Positions 1 to 8,521 of a DNA stretch of 64,000 bases are shown here, in pieces. The translations under genes and the position numbers were made by a program. The stretch is from Allobosea vaviloviae. GTDB taxonomy: Bacteria; Pseudomonadota; Alphaproteobacteria; Rhizobiales; Beijerinckiaceae. The notes under the pieces were generated by a model. It was not told where the DNA came from. It saw nothing but the letters and a program-made list of their open reading frames with translations, and did not search any database. Positions within the stretch are counted from its first letter, which is position 1. Every line of letters starts with the position of its first letter. The stretch lies in assembly GCF_001298265.1 (NCBI RefSeq), contig NZ_LGSZ01000040.1, positions 186,001 through 250,000 of the forward strand. The letters are read 5' to 3'.

Positions 1-251
1 ATGCCGGCGCCATGCCGGAGAACCGCCTCGCCTTGCTGGCCGGCCGCAGCCTCGACGGCGCGGCCGATCCCGGTCCGACCGTCTGCGCCTGCTTCGGCGT
101 CGGGCTGAACGCGATCCGCGCTGCTTTCGCCGGCGGCGCGGCGACGCCCGAGGACATCGGCCGCCAGCTCAGGGCCGGAACCAATTGCGGCTCATGCCTG
201 CCTGAAATCCGCCGGATCGGCGCGCAGTCACGCAGCCCGGTGGCGGCATGA
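1..251 (+). CDS. nasA: 3' end of assimilatory nitrate reductase (NasA-like), C-terminal BFD-like [2Fe-2S] domain
   Basis: Only the last ~83 codons are in the window; the frame is open from base 3. The peptide has a Cys-Ala-Cys pair followed about 35 residues later by a CGSC pair, the layout of BFD-like [2Fe-2S] domains found at the C terminus of many NasA catalytic subunits. NasA reduces nitrate to nitrite in the cytoplasm with a molybdopterin cofactor. The stop overlaps a possible start of the next gene (ATGA at 248). Its place ahead of nitrate transport and nitrite reductase genes supports NasA, but a NirB-type protein can carry the same domain, and the catalytic part is not visible. Confidence 0.7.
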   Translation, partial: AGAMPENRLALLAGRSLDGAADPGPTVCACFGVGLNAIRAAFAGGAATPEDIGRQLRAGTNCGSCLPEIRRIGAQSRSPVAA

Positions 252-292
252 CCATCAACGCATTCGAACGCATCAACCAGAGGAGAACCGGC

Positions 293-1201
293 ATGGGTCG
301 GGCTGTCTTGAAGGAAGTGCCGGCGGGAGCGAAAGTCGTCGCGCTGCCGGGAGCCAATCCGGGCGTCGTGTCGCTTCCGGCCGCGGCAAGCAAGCCGCTA
401 TCGGCGCGCCTTGCGCCCTGGCTGACCTCGCTTCTCGTCAACATCGTGCCGCCGTTGATCACGGTCGCGCTCATCCTGCTGTTCTGGCAGCTCGCCGCGC
501 ATGGCCCGCAATCCTCGCTGCCGACGCCGACCAAGATCTGGGCCGAGGCGAAAGACCTCATCGTCGAACCGTTCTTCTGGAACGGCTCGCAGGATATCGG
601 GCTCGGCTGGCGCATCCTGGTCTCGCTCCAGCGCGTCGCCATCGGCTTCAGCCTGGCGGCGATCGTCGGCGTGCTGCTCGGCGCGCTCGTCGGCCAGTCG
701 GTCTGGGCGATGCGGGGCCTCGATCCGGTGTTCCAGGTGCTGCGCACCGTGCCGCCGCTGGCCTGGCTGCCGCTCTCGCTCGCGGCCTTCCGCGACAGCC
801 AGCCCTCGGCGATTTTCGTGATCTTCATCACCGCGATCTGGCCGGTGATCATCAACACGGCGGTCGGCATCCGCAACATCCCGCAGGACTACCGCAACGT
901 CGCGCGGGTGCTGCGGCTGAACCAGGTCGAGTTCTTCTTCAAGATCATGGTGCCCTCGGCGGCGCCCTACATCTTCACCGGCCTGCGGATCGGCGTCGGC
1001 CTGTCCTGGCTCGCCATCGTCGCGGCTGAGATGCTGACCGGCGGCGTCGGCATCGGCTTCTTCATCTGGGACGCGTGGAACTCCTCGCGCCTGTCCGACA
1101 TCATCGTGGCGCTGATCTATATCGGCGTCGTCGGCTTCTTTCTCGACCGTCTCGTCGCCTTCGTCGGCACCATCGTCACCCGCGGCACCTTGACCAACTG
1201 A
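293..1201 (+). CDS. nrtB: Nitrate/nitrite ABC transporter permease
   Basis: Integral membrane permease of the NitT/TauT class, moving nitrate through the inner membrane. The product has several hydrophobic segments and the binding-protein-dependent permease signature near residues 225-245, where the EAA-type loop contacts the ATPase. Start choice: ATG 293 follows AGGAGA with a short spacer. ATG 248 in the same frame overlaps the upstream stop as ATGA and would add 15 residues. It lies between the NasA end and the ATPase. No periplasmic binding protein is in the window, so it probably sits upstream. Confidence 0.85.
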   Translation: MGRAVLKEVPAGAKVVALPGANPGVVSLPAAASKPLSARLAPWLTSLLVNIVPPLITVALILLFWQLAAHGPQSSLPTPTKIWAEAKDLIVEPFFWNGSQDIGLGWRILVSLQRVAIGFSLAAIVGVLLGALVGQSVWAMRGLDPVFQVLRTVPPLAWLPLSLAAFRDSQPSAIFVIFITAIWPVIINTAVGIRNIPQDYRNVARVLRLNQVEFFFKIMVPSAAPYIFTGLRIGVGLSWLAIVAAEMLTGGVGIGFFIWDAWNSSRLSDIIVALIYIGVVGFFLDRLVAFVGTIVTRGTLTN

Positions 1202-1211
1202 GGAGGATGCG

Positions 1212-2003
1212 ATGAGCTATCTCAAGATCGATCATGTCGACAAAACCTTCCAGCGCGGCGCGGCCTCGACCAACGTCCTCAAGGACATCAGCCTCGAGAT
1301 CGAGAAGGGCGAATACGTCTCGGTGATCGGCCATTCCGGCTGCGGCAAGTCGACCCTGCTCAACATCATCGCGGGGCTGACGCCGATCAGCGCCGGGGCC
1401 GTCCTGCTCGAGGGCCGCGAGGTCAAGGACCCTGGCCCGGAGCGCGCCGTGGTCTTCCAGAACCACTCGCTGCTGCCCTGGCTCACCGTCTACGACAATG
1501 TCGCGCTGGCCGTGAACAAGGTCTTCGGCGGCCGCAAGTCGAAGGCCGAGCGGCATGACTGGATCATGCACAATCTCGACCTCGTCCAGATGGCTCACGC
1601 CAGGGACAAGCGCCCGGCCGAGATCTCCGGCGGCATGAAGCAGCGCGTCGGCATCGCGCGCGGCCTGGCGATGGAGCCCAAGATCCTGCTGCTCGACGAG
1701 CCGTTCGGCGCGCTCGACGCCCTGACCCGCGCGCATCTGCAGGATTCGATCATGCAGATCCACGCGACGCTGGGGAACACCATGATCATGATCACCCATG
1801 ATGTCGACGAGGCCGTGCTGCTCTCGGACCGCATCGTCATGATGACCAACGGTCCCTCCGCCCGCATCGGCGACGTGCTCGACGTCAGGCTCGACCGCCC
1901 GCGCAAGCGGCTCGATCTGGTCTCCGACCGGACCTACATCGCCGCCCGCGAGGCGGTGCTGAAGTTCCTCTACGAACGCCATCGCTTCGTCGAAGCGGCG
2001 TGA
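1212..2003 (+). CDS. nrtC: Nitrate ABC transporter ATP-binding protein
   Basis: ATPase that powers the NrtB permease. Walker A is GHSGCGKST (residues 40-48), the signature is ISGGMKQR, and Walker B is ILLLDEP followed by the H-loop ITHD. At 263 residues it is an NrtD-length single-domain ATPase without the fused binding domain of cyanobacterial NrtC. A strong GGAGG overlaps the end of the permease gene 10 bases before the ATG, so the two are cotranscribed. TauB/SsuB paralogues look similar; the nitrate assignment rests on context. Confidence 0.87.
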   Translation: MSYLKIDHVDKTFQRGAASTNVLKDISLEIEKGEYVSVIGHSGCGKSTLLNIIAGLTPISAGAVLLEGREVKDPGPERAVVFQNHSLLPWLTVYDNVALAVNKVFGGRKSKAERHDWIMHNLDLVQMAHARDKRPAEISGGMKQRVGIARGLAMEPKILLLDEPFGALDALTRAHLQDSIMQIHATLGNTMIMITHDVDEAVLLSDRIVMMTNGPSARIGDVLDVRLDRPRKRLDLVSDRTYIAAREAVLKFLYERHRFVEAA

Positions 2004-2013
2004 GGAGCAGCCC

Positions 2014-2433
2014 ATGACCCCCAATCAGGTTTCCGAGATCAAGGCGAGCTTCTCCAAGGTCGCCCCCATAGCCGAGCAGGCCGCCGCCTTGTTCTACGGC
2101 CGCCTGTTCGAGATCGCCCCCGAAGTGCGCCCATTGTTCAAGTCGACCGATATGAAGGAACAGGGGCGCAAGCTGATGGGCACGCTCGCCGTCGTGGTGA
2201 AGGGGCTGGAGGATCTACCGGCCCTGATGCCGGCGGTGAATGCGCTCGCCATCAAGCACAACGGCTATGGCGTGACCGCGGCTCATTACGCGCCAGTCGG
2301 CGCGGCACTGCTCTGGACGCTGGAGCAGGGGCTGGGCGAGGGCTTCACGCCCGCCGTCAAGGATGCCTGGACGACCGCCTATGGCACGCTGTCCGGCGCG
2401 ATGATCGCCGCAGCCGGCCAAAGCACGGCCTGA
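2014..2433 (+). CDS. Single-domain bacterial globin (Vitreoscilla-type)
   Basis: A 139-residue haem globin resembling the globin domain of flavohaemoglobin and Vitreoscilla Hb, without the reductase domains. His82 in AIKHNGYG is the expected proximal haem ligand and Gln50 fits the distal E7 position. GAGGAG precedes the ATG. It lies 10 bases after the transporter ATPase and 21 bases before nirA, inside the nitrate operon. NO detoxification or O2 handling during nitrite reduction is a reasonable inference; the reductase at 4469-6049 could be its electron donor, but nothing in the sequence proves this. Confidence 0.85.
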   Translation: MTPNQVSEIKASFSKVAPIAEQAAALFYGRLFEIAPEVRPLFKSTDMKEQGRKLMGTLAVVVKGLEDLPALMPAVNALAIKHNGYGVTAAHYAPVGAALLWTLEQGLGEGFTPAVKDAWTTAYGTLSGAMIAAAGQSTA

Positions 2434-2454
2434 GCCGTCAGCCAGAGCAAGATC

Positions 2455-4254
2455 ATGAGCGACGATTTCACCCCCGACCAGAAGCGCTATCTTGAGGGCT
2501 TCATGTCCGGCATGCAGTCCGCCCGCACGGCGCGTGGGCTCGGGCCGCTCGGCGGTACGCCCGGCACGAGCGGCTCGGGCAAGCCGAGTGGCCCGGACAA
2601 GGAGCATCTGGAAGCGCAGGCGACAACCGTCGCGGCCGGCGGCAAGCTCGCCGAACAGGAAAAGTGGAAGGCCGCCGAACATCCCTTCGACGCTTATGCC
2701 CGCTTCAAGGACCAGGCCAATGCCGGCCTCTACCCCAAGCCCGAAGACAATTTCCGCTGGCGCTATCACGGGCTGTTCTATGTGGCGCCTGCCCAAAACA
2801 GCTATATGTGCCGCCTGCGCATCCCCAACGGCATCCTGAAGGCTTGGCAGTTCGCCGGCGTCGCCGACCTCGCGGACACGCTCTGCGGCCCCTACGCCCA
2901 CGTCACCACCCGCGCCAATCTGCAGGTGCGCGAGATCCCGGCGCAAAACGCCCCGCTGCTGCTGGAGGGCCTCGCCGATCTCGGCCTGACCGCCAAGGGT
3001 TCCGGCGCCGACAACATCCGCAACGTCACCGGCTCGGCCACCGCCGGCATCGACCCCCATGAACTGCTCGACACCCGCCCCCATGCCCGCGCCTGGCACC
3101 ACCACATCCTCAACGATCGCTCGCTGTACGGCCTGCCGCGCAAGTTCAACGTCGCCTTCGACGGCGCCGGCTCGATCGCCACGCTGGAGGACACCAACGA
3201 CATCGGCTTCCAGGCGATCGAGGTCATGGAAGGCGGGAGCTTCGAGGGCGCTGCCGTAGAGCCCGGCATCTGGTATCGGCTCACGCTGGGCGGCATCACC
3301 GGCCACAAGGATCTCGCCCGCGACACCGGCGTCATCGTCGCGCCATCCGATGCCGTGGCCGTCGCGGACGCGATCGTGCGCGTCTTCACGGCCAGCGGAA
3401 ACCGCACCGACCGGGCGAAGTCGCGCCTGAAATACGTGCTCGACAGCTGGGGTTTCGAGACATTCCTGAGTGCCGTCGAGGAGAAGCTCGGCCGCAGGCT
3501 GGTCCGGCTCGATACGGCTTTCGTGCAGCCGCGTCCTGTCTACGACCGGCTCGCCCATATCGGCGTGCATCCGCAAGCCCAGCCGGGCCTCAACTGGGTC
3601 GGCGTGGCGCTGCCGGTCGGCAAGCTGACCGTCCAGCAGATGCGCGCCATCGCCGCGATCGCAAACAGCTGCGGCGACGGCGACATCCGCCTGACCGTCT
3701 GGCAGAACCTGCTGATCTCCGGCGTGCCGGACGACAAGGTCGAGGATGTCGTCGCGAATCTACAGGCGATAGGCCTGTCAGCCGAAACCTCGATCCTGCG
3801 CGCCGGGCTGATCGCCTGCACCGGCGCGACTGGGTGCAAATTCGCCGCCGCCCACACCAAGGAGGATGCGCTGGCGATCGCCGCCCATTGCGAGCCGCGC
3901 ATCACGCTGGATACGCCCGTCAACATCCACCTGACCGGCTGCCACAACTCCTGCGCCCAGCACTATATCGGCGATCTCGGCCTGATCGGCGCCAAGGTGC
4001 CGGTGAGCGACGAGGGCGACACGGTGCCGGGCTATCATATCTTCGTCGGCGGCGGCTTCGGCGTCGAGGGCGGCATCGGCCGCGAATTCCGCACCGACGT
4101 GAAGGCGGAGGATGCGCCGGCGCTGGTCGAGGCGATCCTGCGAACCTGGCAGGAGCATCGCGCCGCGCCCGACGAGAGCTTCGTCGCCTTCGCCCGCCGC
4201 CACGAGATCGCGGCGCTGCAGGCGCTGGTCGCACAGACGGGAGAGGCGGCGTGA
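2455..4254 (+). CDS. nirA: Nitrite reductase, NirA type (sirohaem, [4Fe-4S])
   Basis: A 599-residue member of the nitrite/sulfite reductase family that reduces nitrite to ammonium with six electrons. The sirohaem/[4Fe-4S] ligands are Cys455 and Cys461 (CTGATGC) and Cys496 and Cys500 (CHNSC). Two half-domains of the ferredoxin-like repeat are visible, around residues 80-250 and 350-560. The N terminus carries an extra motif, FTPDQKRYLEGF, also present in modified form in the downstream flavoprotein (FSEEQRSWLNGF). Sulfite reductase is the alternative; the nitrate operon favours nitrite. The spacer before the ATG has only a weak AGAG-type ribosome site. Confidence 0.87.
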   Translation: MSDDFTPDQKRYLEGFMSGMQSARTARGLGPLGGTPGTSGSGKPSGPDKEHLEAQATTVAAGGKLAEQEKWKAAEHPFDAYARFKDQANAGLYPKPEDNFRWRYHGLFYVAPAQNSYMCRLRIPNGILKAWQFAGVADLADTLCGPYAHVTTRANLQVREIPAQNAPLLLEGLADLGLTAKGSGADNIRNVTGSATAGIDPHELLDTRPHARAWHHHILNDRSLYGLPRKFNVAFDGAGSIATLEDTNDIGFQAIEVMEGGSFEGAAVEPGIWYRLTLGGITGHKDLARDTGVIVAPSDAVAVADAIVRVFTASGNRTDRAKSRLKYVLDSWGFETFLSAVEEKLGRRLVRLDTAFVQPRPVYDRLAHIGVHPQAQPGLNWVGVALPVGKLTVQQMRAIAAIANSCGDGDIRLTVWQNLLISGVPDDKVEDVVANLQAIGLSAETSILRAGLIACTGATGCKFAAAHTKEDALAIAAHCEPRITLDTPVNIHLTGCHNSCAQHYIGDLGLIGAKVPVSDEGDTVPGYHIFVGGGFGVEGGIGREFRTDVKAEDAPALVEAILRTWQEHRAAPDESFVAFARRHEIAALQALVAQTGEAA

Positions 4255-4300
4255 CGCTCCATGTCTCGATGACCCACTTCGGTGCAAGCAGGGCGTGTTC

Positions 4301-4425
4301 CCTCCCCCCGCTTGCGGTGGGGAGGGCTAGGGAGGGGGGCCGTAAAGCCAGAGCTTTGTCCTGCATCATCCCGCCGAGCGACACTGCCCCCCACCCCAAC
4401 CCTCCCCACCGCAAGCGGGGGGAGG
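4301..4425. repeat. Long inverted repeat between nirA and the flavoprotein gene
   Basis: Two perfect complementary 26-base arms lie at 4301-4326 and 4400-4425, G/C-rich with a central CGCTTGCGG / CCGCAAGCG. Partial pairing extends inwards. This is the style of a dispersed genomic palindrome (REP/BIME-like). It sits inside an apparent operon, so the hairpin could stabilise the nirA message or reduce downstream expression. Confidence 0.8.
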
Positions 4426-4468
4426 GGGCGCGTTGCGGCTCCTCTGTCTCAGTCGGAAAGGTCGCCCC

Positions 4469-6049
4469 GTGACCGTTCAGACCGCAAATCCGATCGTCCA
4501 GGTCCTACCCGAGACCGCGCCCTTCAGCGAGGAGCAGCGCTCCTGGCTGAACGGCTTCTTCGCCGGGCTGCTCTCGCTCGACAATGCCGGGGTCACCGCC
4601 CTGTCGCCGGCGGAGAACGCCGCCGTGATGGGGCCGGCCGATGACGGCGCGCCCTGGCACGATCCGTCGCTGGAGTTGCCGCAGCGCATGCAGTTGGCGG
4701 AGGGCAAGCCGCTGCCGCGCAAGCTCTTCGCCGCGATGGCCCAGCAGGATTGCGGCCAGTGCGGCTATGTCTGCGAGACCTATTCCGCCGCCATCGCCGA
4801 GGGCAAGGAGCCACGCCTGAACCTCTGCGCGCCCGGCGGCAAGGACACGCTGCGCATGCTCAAGACGCTGGTGGAGGAGGGCGGCTCGACGCCTGCCGCC
4901 GCCACCGAAGCAGCGCCCGCTGCCGCGCTCGGTCCGCTCGGCCGCTGCCGCGAGAACCCGGCGCTGGCGACCTTCCTGTCGCGCCGCAAGCTCAATGGCG
5001 AGGGCTCGCAGAAGGAGACCTGGCATGTCGAGTTCGACCTGTCGGAATGCGGGCTCGACTATATCGTCGGCGACGCCTTCGGCATCGTCGCGCAGAACGA
5101 TCCGCGCCTGGCCGATGCCGTCATCGCGCTTCTCGGCGCGCGTCCCGACGCAGATGTCGGCGGTAAGCCCCTGCGCGAGGCGCTGATCTCCGACCTCGCG
5201 CTCGGCCCCGCGCCGGACGCGCTGTTCCAGCTCATCTCCTATGTCACCGGCGGCGAGACCCGCGCCAAGGCCAAGCGTCTGGCGGCGGGTGAGGACCCCG
5301 ACGGCGATCTCGACCGGCTCGACGTGCTTGGCACGCTGCACAAGTTCGGGCAGGCGCGGCTCTCGGCGGAAGCCTTCGTCGAGGCGCTCGAACCGCTCCA
5401 ACCGCGGCTCTATTCGATATCGTCCTCCTGCATCGCGACGCCCGGCCGCATCTCGCTGACGGTCGACACGGTTCGCTACAAGATTGGCACCCGCCCGCGC
5501 TGGGGCGTCGCCTCGACCTTTCTCGCCGAGCGCGTCCAGCCCGGCGACAAGGTGCCGGTCTATGTCCAGCGCGCCCATGGCTTCGGCCTGCCGCAGAACC
5601 CTGAGACCCCGGTGATCATGTGCGGCCCGGGCACCGGCGTCGCGCCGTTCCGAGCCTTCCTGCATGATCGCAGGGCGACGAAGGCGCCGGGCCGGAACTG
5701 GCTCTTCTTCGGCCATCAGCGCCGCGCCGCCGATTTCTTCTACGAGGACGAATTGTCCGCTATGAAGGAGGAGGGCGTGCTGACGAACCTCACGCTCGCC
5801 TGGTCGCGCGATGCCGGCGAGAAGATCTATGTCCAGGATCGGATGCGCGAGCGCGGCGCCGAACTCTTCGCCTGGCTGGAGCAGGGCGCGCATTTCTACG
5901 TCTGCGGCGATGCCAAGCGCATGGCCAGGGATGTCGAACGGGCGATGGTCGATGTCGTCGCGCAGCACGGCAATCGTTCGCCCGACGAGGCGGTCGCCTA
6001 TGTTGCCGGGCTGAAGAAGGCCGGGCGCTATCAGGCGGATGTCTACTGA
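4469..6049 (+). CDS. CysJ-like flavoprotein reductase with N-terminal Fe-S module, probable donor for nitrite/nitrate reductase
   Basis: A 526-residue NAD(P)H-dependent reductase. Instead of a flavodoxin domain it has a cysteine cluster, Cys95, Cys98, Cys102 and Cys120 (CGQCGYVC then C), likely binding [4Fe-4S]. It then has the FAD-binding/connecting domain of CysJ (RLYSISSS near residue 320) and an NAD(P)-binding module (CGPGTGVAPFR near 390, YVCGDAKRM near 480). GTG 4469 was chosen because GGAAAGG lies 8 bases upstream and residue 19 starts FSEEQRSWLNGF, the motif shared with NirA. Probable role: pass electrons from NAD(P)H to NirA and/or NasA. Often annotated as sulfite reductase alpha subunit, but no CysI is present here. 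Confidence 0.75.
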   Translation: MTVQTANPIVQVLPETAPFSEEQRSWLNGFFAGLLSLDNAGVTALSPAENAAVMGPADDGAPWHDPSLELPQRMQLAEGKPLPRKLFAAMAQQDCGQCGYVCETYSAAIAEGKEPRLNLCAPGGKDTLRMLKTLVEEGGSTPAAATEAAPAAALGPLGRCRENPALATFLSRRKLNGEGSQKETWHVEFDLSECGLDYIVGDAFGIVAQNDPRLADAVIALLGARPDADVGGKPLREALISDLALGPAPDALFQLISYVTGGETRAKAKRLAAGEDPDGDLDRLDVLGTLHKFGQARLSAEAFVEALEPLQPRLYSISSSCIATPGRISLTVDTVRYKIGTRPRWGVASTFLAERVQPGDKVPVYVQRAHGFGLPQNPETPVIMCGPGTGVAPFRAFLHDRRATKAPGRNWLFFGHQRRAADFFYEDELSAMKEEGVLTNLTLAWSRDAGEKIYVQDRMRERGAELFAWLEQGAHFYVCGDAKRMARDVERAMVDVVAQHGNRSPDEAVAYVAGLKKAGRYQADVY

Positions 6050-6123
6050 GACACCCGCTTCCGTCATCGCGCCGTCATGATACCACGCCAACCGCCAGGG
6101 CTTGAACGGCGACGGAGACGGGC

Positions 6124-7266
6124 GTGAGACTGCATATCACCGGCGGCAAGGTGCTCGCCGAAGATTTCCTCGAAGCCGGCCTGAGCACTGACGGTTCCTC
6201 CATTCTGGCCCTCGACGCGCCGGCTCCGGCCAACGCGCTGCATCTCGACGCCACCGGCATGCTCGTCCTGCCCGGCATCGTCGATATCCATGGCGACGCC
6301 TTCGAGCGCCACATCATGCCGCGCCCCGGCGTCTCCTTCGACATCGAGATCGCGCTGCGCGACGCCGACAGGGCGATGCTCGCCTGCGGCATCACCACCG
6401 CCTGCCATGGCGTGACTTGGTCCTGGGAGCCCGGCCTGCGCGGTGCCGGCAATGCCCGCGCGCTCGTCGCCACGCTGGAACGGCTGAAGCCCGTGCTCGG
6501 CGCCGATACGCGCTTCCACCTGCGCCACGAGATCTTCAACCTCGACGCAGAAGCCGAGGTGATCGACTGGCTCGCGACCGGGCGCATCGGCGTGCTCGCC
6601 TTCAACGACCACACGCCCGGCATCTTCAAGGCGGCCGTCCGCCCCGGCAAGATCGCCAAGATGGTCGAGCGCACCGGCCTGTCCGAGGCCGCCTTCATCG
6701 CGCTGGCAGGAGAGGTCTTCGGCCGCGAAGGCGAGGTGCCCGCCTCGGTCGTGCGGATCGCGGCGGCCGCGCGTGCTGCCGGCGTGCCGATGCTCTCGCA
6801 TGACGACATGTCGCCACAGATGCGCCGCGACTACCGCGCGCTCGGTGTCGGCGTGGCGGAGTTCCCGCTCGATGTCGAGACGGCGCGCGAGGCTTCGGGA
6901 GCGGGCGAGGCCATCGTCTTCGGCGCGCCCAATGTCGTGCGCGGCGGCTCGCATCTCGGCTGCCCCGGCGCGGAGGAGATGGTCCAGGCCGGCCTCTGCA
7001 CCATCCTCGCCTCTGACTACTATTATCCGGCGCTGACGCTGGCGCCGTTCATCCTGGCCCGCAACGGCTCGGCCGCCTTTGCCGATGCCTGGCGTCTGGT
7101 CTCGCGGGCGCCGGCCGCTGCGCTCGGCCTCGACGATCGCGGCGAGATCGCGCCGGGCCGCCGCGCCGATCTCGTCCTCGTCGAGGAGGGGGCGCAGCCG
7201 CGCGTCGTCGCGACGATCGTCGGTGGGAACCTGGTCCATCTCGCGGACCAGCGCATTCTCGGCTGA
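6124..7266 (+). CDS. phnM: PhnM-like alpha-D-ribose 1-methylphosphonate 5-triphosphate diphosphatase
   Basis: A 380-residue amidohydrolase-fold protein. PhnM removes pyrophosphate from ribose 1-methylphosphonate 5-triphosphate in the C-P lyase pathway. Visible signatures are the N-terminal PGIVDIHGDAFERH metal-binding segment (around residue 57), an internal LRHEIFN, HDDMSP near 225 and the late SDYYYP segment. Start is GTG 6124 after GGAGACGG. No phnGHIJKL genes are nearby, so the gene is isolated here; its partners may be elsewhere, or it may act on another substrate. It ends directly against the convergent uxuA stop. Confidence 0.85.
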   Translation: MRLHITGGKVLAEDFLEAGLSTDGSSILALDAPAPANALHLDATGMLVLPGIVDIHGDAFERHIMPRPGVSFDIEIALRDADRAMLACGITTACHGVTWSWEPGLRGAGNARALVATLERLKPVLGADTRFHLRHEIFNLDAEAEVIDWLATGRIGVLAFNDHTPGIFKAAVRPGKIAKMVERTGLSEAAFIALAGEVFGREGEVPASVVRIAAAARAAGVPMLSHDDMSPQMRRDYRALGVGVAEFPLDVETAREASGAGEAIVFGAPNVVRGGSHLGCPGAEEMVQAGLCTILASDYYYPALTLAPFILARNGSAAFADAWRLVSRAPAAALGLDDRGEIAPGRRADLVLVEEGAQPRVVATIVGGNLVHLADQRILG

Positions 7267-8463
7267 TCAGGCGTCGAAGCCGCGCAGCGAGCTCACGGCC
7301 GTCATCACGCCGCGCAACTCCGCAAGGCCGCGCAGGCGCCCGACCGCCGGATAGCCGGGGAACGAGCCCTTGCCGATATCGTCGAGCAGGGCATGGCCGT
7401 GGTCGGGTCGCATCGGGATCTGCCAGTGCGCCAGGCCTTGAGCCTTGCGGCGCTGCTCCTCGGCCAGCAGGACATCGACCAGCGCGACCATGTCGGTGTC
7501 GCCGCCGAGATGCTCGGCCTCCATGAAGGAACCGTCCGCGTCCTTGGCGACGTTGCGCAGATGCGCAAACCAGATCCGGTCCGCGAAGCGCCGGGCGATC
7601 GTCGGCACGTCGTTCTTCGGGTTCGCGCCGAGCGAGCCCGAGCACAGGGTCAGCCCGTTCGACGGCGAATCGACGGCGCCGAGGATGAAAGCGATGTCGT
7701 CCTCGTCCGAGCAGATGCGCGGCAGGCCGAAGAGCGGGCGTGGCGGGTCGTCGGGATGGATGCACATCCGGATGCCGACCTCTTCGGCCGTCGGGATGAT
7801 CGCCTCGAGGAAACGCTTGAGATTGGCCCGCAGCGCCGCATGGCTCATGCCGCGATAGCGCTCCAGCATGCGCTTCAGGCCCGGCACGTCGTAGCGGTCA
7901 TAGGCGCCCGGCAGGCCCGCCATGATGTTGGCGAGCAGCCGGTCGCGATCGGCTTCCGAGGACCGATCGAACCAGGCCTTGGCCCGGTCCATCACATCGG
8001 CCGAATGCCCGTCCGCCGCGCCAGGACGCTTCAGCATGAAATGGTCGAAGGCGACATATTCGTGGATGTTGAAGCGCAGCGCCGTGCCGCCGCCCGGCAG
8101 GCGGTAGGCCAGCTCGGTGCGCGTCCAGTCCAGCACGGGCATGAAGTTGTAGCAGATCACCTCGAGCCCGCAGGCCGCAAGGTTGCGCAGCGACTGGCGG
8201 TAGTTCTCGAACACCGGCTCGAGGTCGCCTTCGCCGATCTTGATGCTCTCATGCAGCGGCAGGCTCTCGACCACATTCCAGCGCAGGCCCAGGCTCGGAT
8301 CGGCCGCGATGATCGCCTTGCGCGCCTCGATCTCGTCCACGCTCCAGACCACGCCATAGGGGATCTGATGGAGGGCGTTGACGATGCCGCGCGCGCCCGC
8401 CTGCCGCGCCTGCGCAAGCGTCACCACGTCGTCTGGTCCGAACCAGCGCCAGCTCTGTTCCAT
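7267..8463 (-). CDS. uxuA: Mannonate dehydratase
   Basis: A 398-residue UxuA (E. coli 394). It dehydrates D-mannonate to 2-keto-3-deoxy-D-gluconate in glucuronate breakdown. The N terminus MEQSWRWFGPDD is typical. The TIM-barrel metal ligands are seen in CIHPDDPP, LCSGSLG and WFAHLRN. The ATG overlaps the stop of a tiny upstream reading frame as TGATG, and that mini-frame owns the good Shine-Dalgarno site, so uxuA is probably translationally coupled to it. The gene is read away from gntR and from the ABC importer, with which it likely forms one regulon. Confidence 0.93.
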   Translation of the reverse strand: MEQSWRWFGPDDVVTLAQARQAGARGIVNALHQIPYGVVWSVDEIEARKAIIAADPSLGLRWNVVESLPLHESIKIGEGDLEPVFENYRQSLRNLAACGLEVICYNFMPVLDWTRTELAYRLPGGGTALRFNIHEYVAFDHFMLKRPGAADGHSADVMDRAKAWFDRSSEADRDRLLANIMAGLPGAYDRYDVPGLKRMLERYRGMSHAALRANLKRFLEAIIPTAEEVGIRMCIHPDDPPRPLFGLPRICSDEDDIAFILGAVDSPSNGLTLCSGSLGANPKNDVPTIARRFADRIWFAHLRNVAKDADGSFMEAEHLGGDTDMVALVDVLLAEEQRRKAQGLAHWQIPMRPDHGHALLDDIGKGSFPGYPAVGRLRGLAELRGVMTAVSSLRGFDA

Positions 8464-8495
8464 CAGAGCGCCCGTTCTGTCTGAGCATGGGTCAT
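8463..8495 (-). CDS. Possible 10-codon leader peptide coupled to uxuA
   Basis: Encodes MTHAQTERAL and a stop. GGAGG (8506-8510) lies 10 bases upstream of its ATG, and its TGA overlaps the uxuA ATG. uxuA itself has no separate ribosome site, so this frame is the likely entry point for ribosomes. No run of one amino acid is seen, so a classical attenuation peptide is not indicated. It could also simply be a chance frame. Confidence 0.4.
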   Translation of the reverse strand: MTHAQTERAL

Positions 8496-8521
8496 GGTCG
8501 GATATCCTCCAAAGTTTCTTG

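Noticed and set aside
2215..3576. 453-codon antisense frame over nirA
   Set aside because: High GC gives long open antisense frames; nirA has clear domains and the antisense product matches nothing recognisable.
4505..6091. 528-codon antisense frame over the flavoprotein gene
   Set aside because: Shadow of the real gene; no ribosome site or domain.
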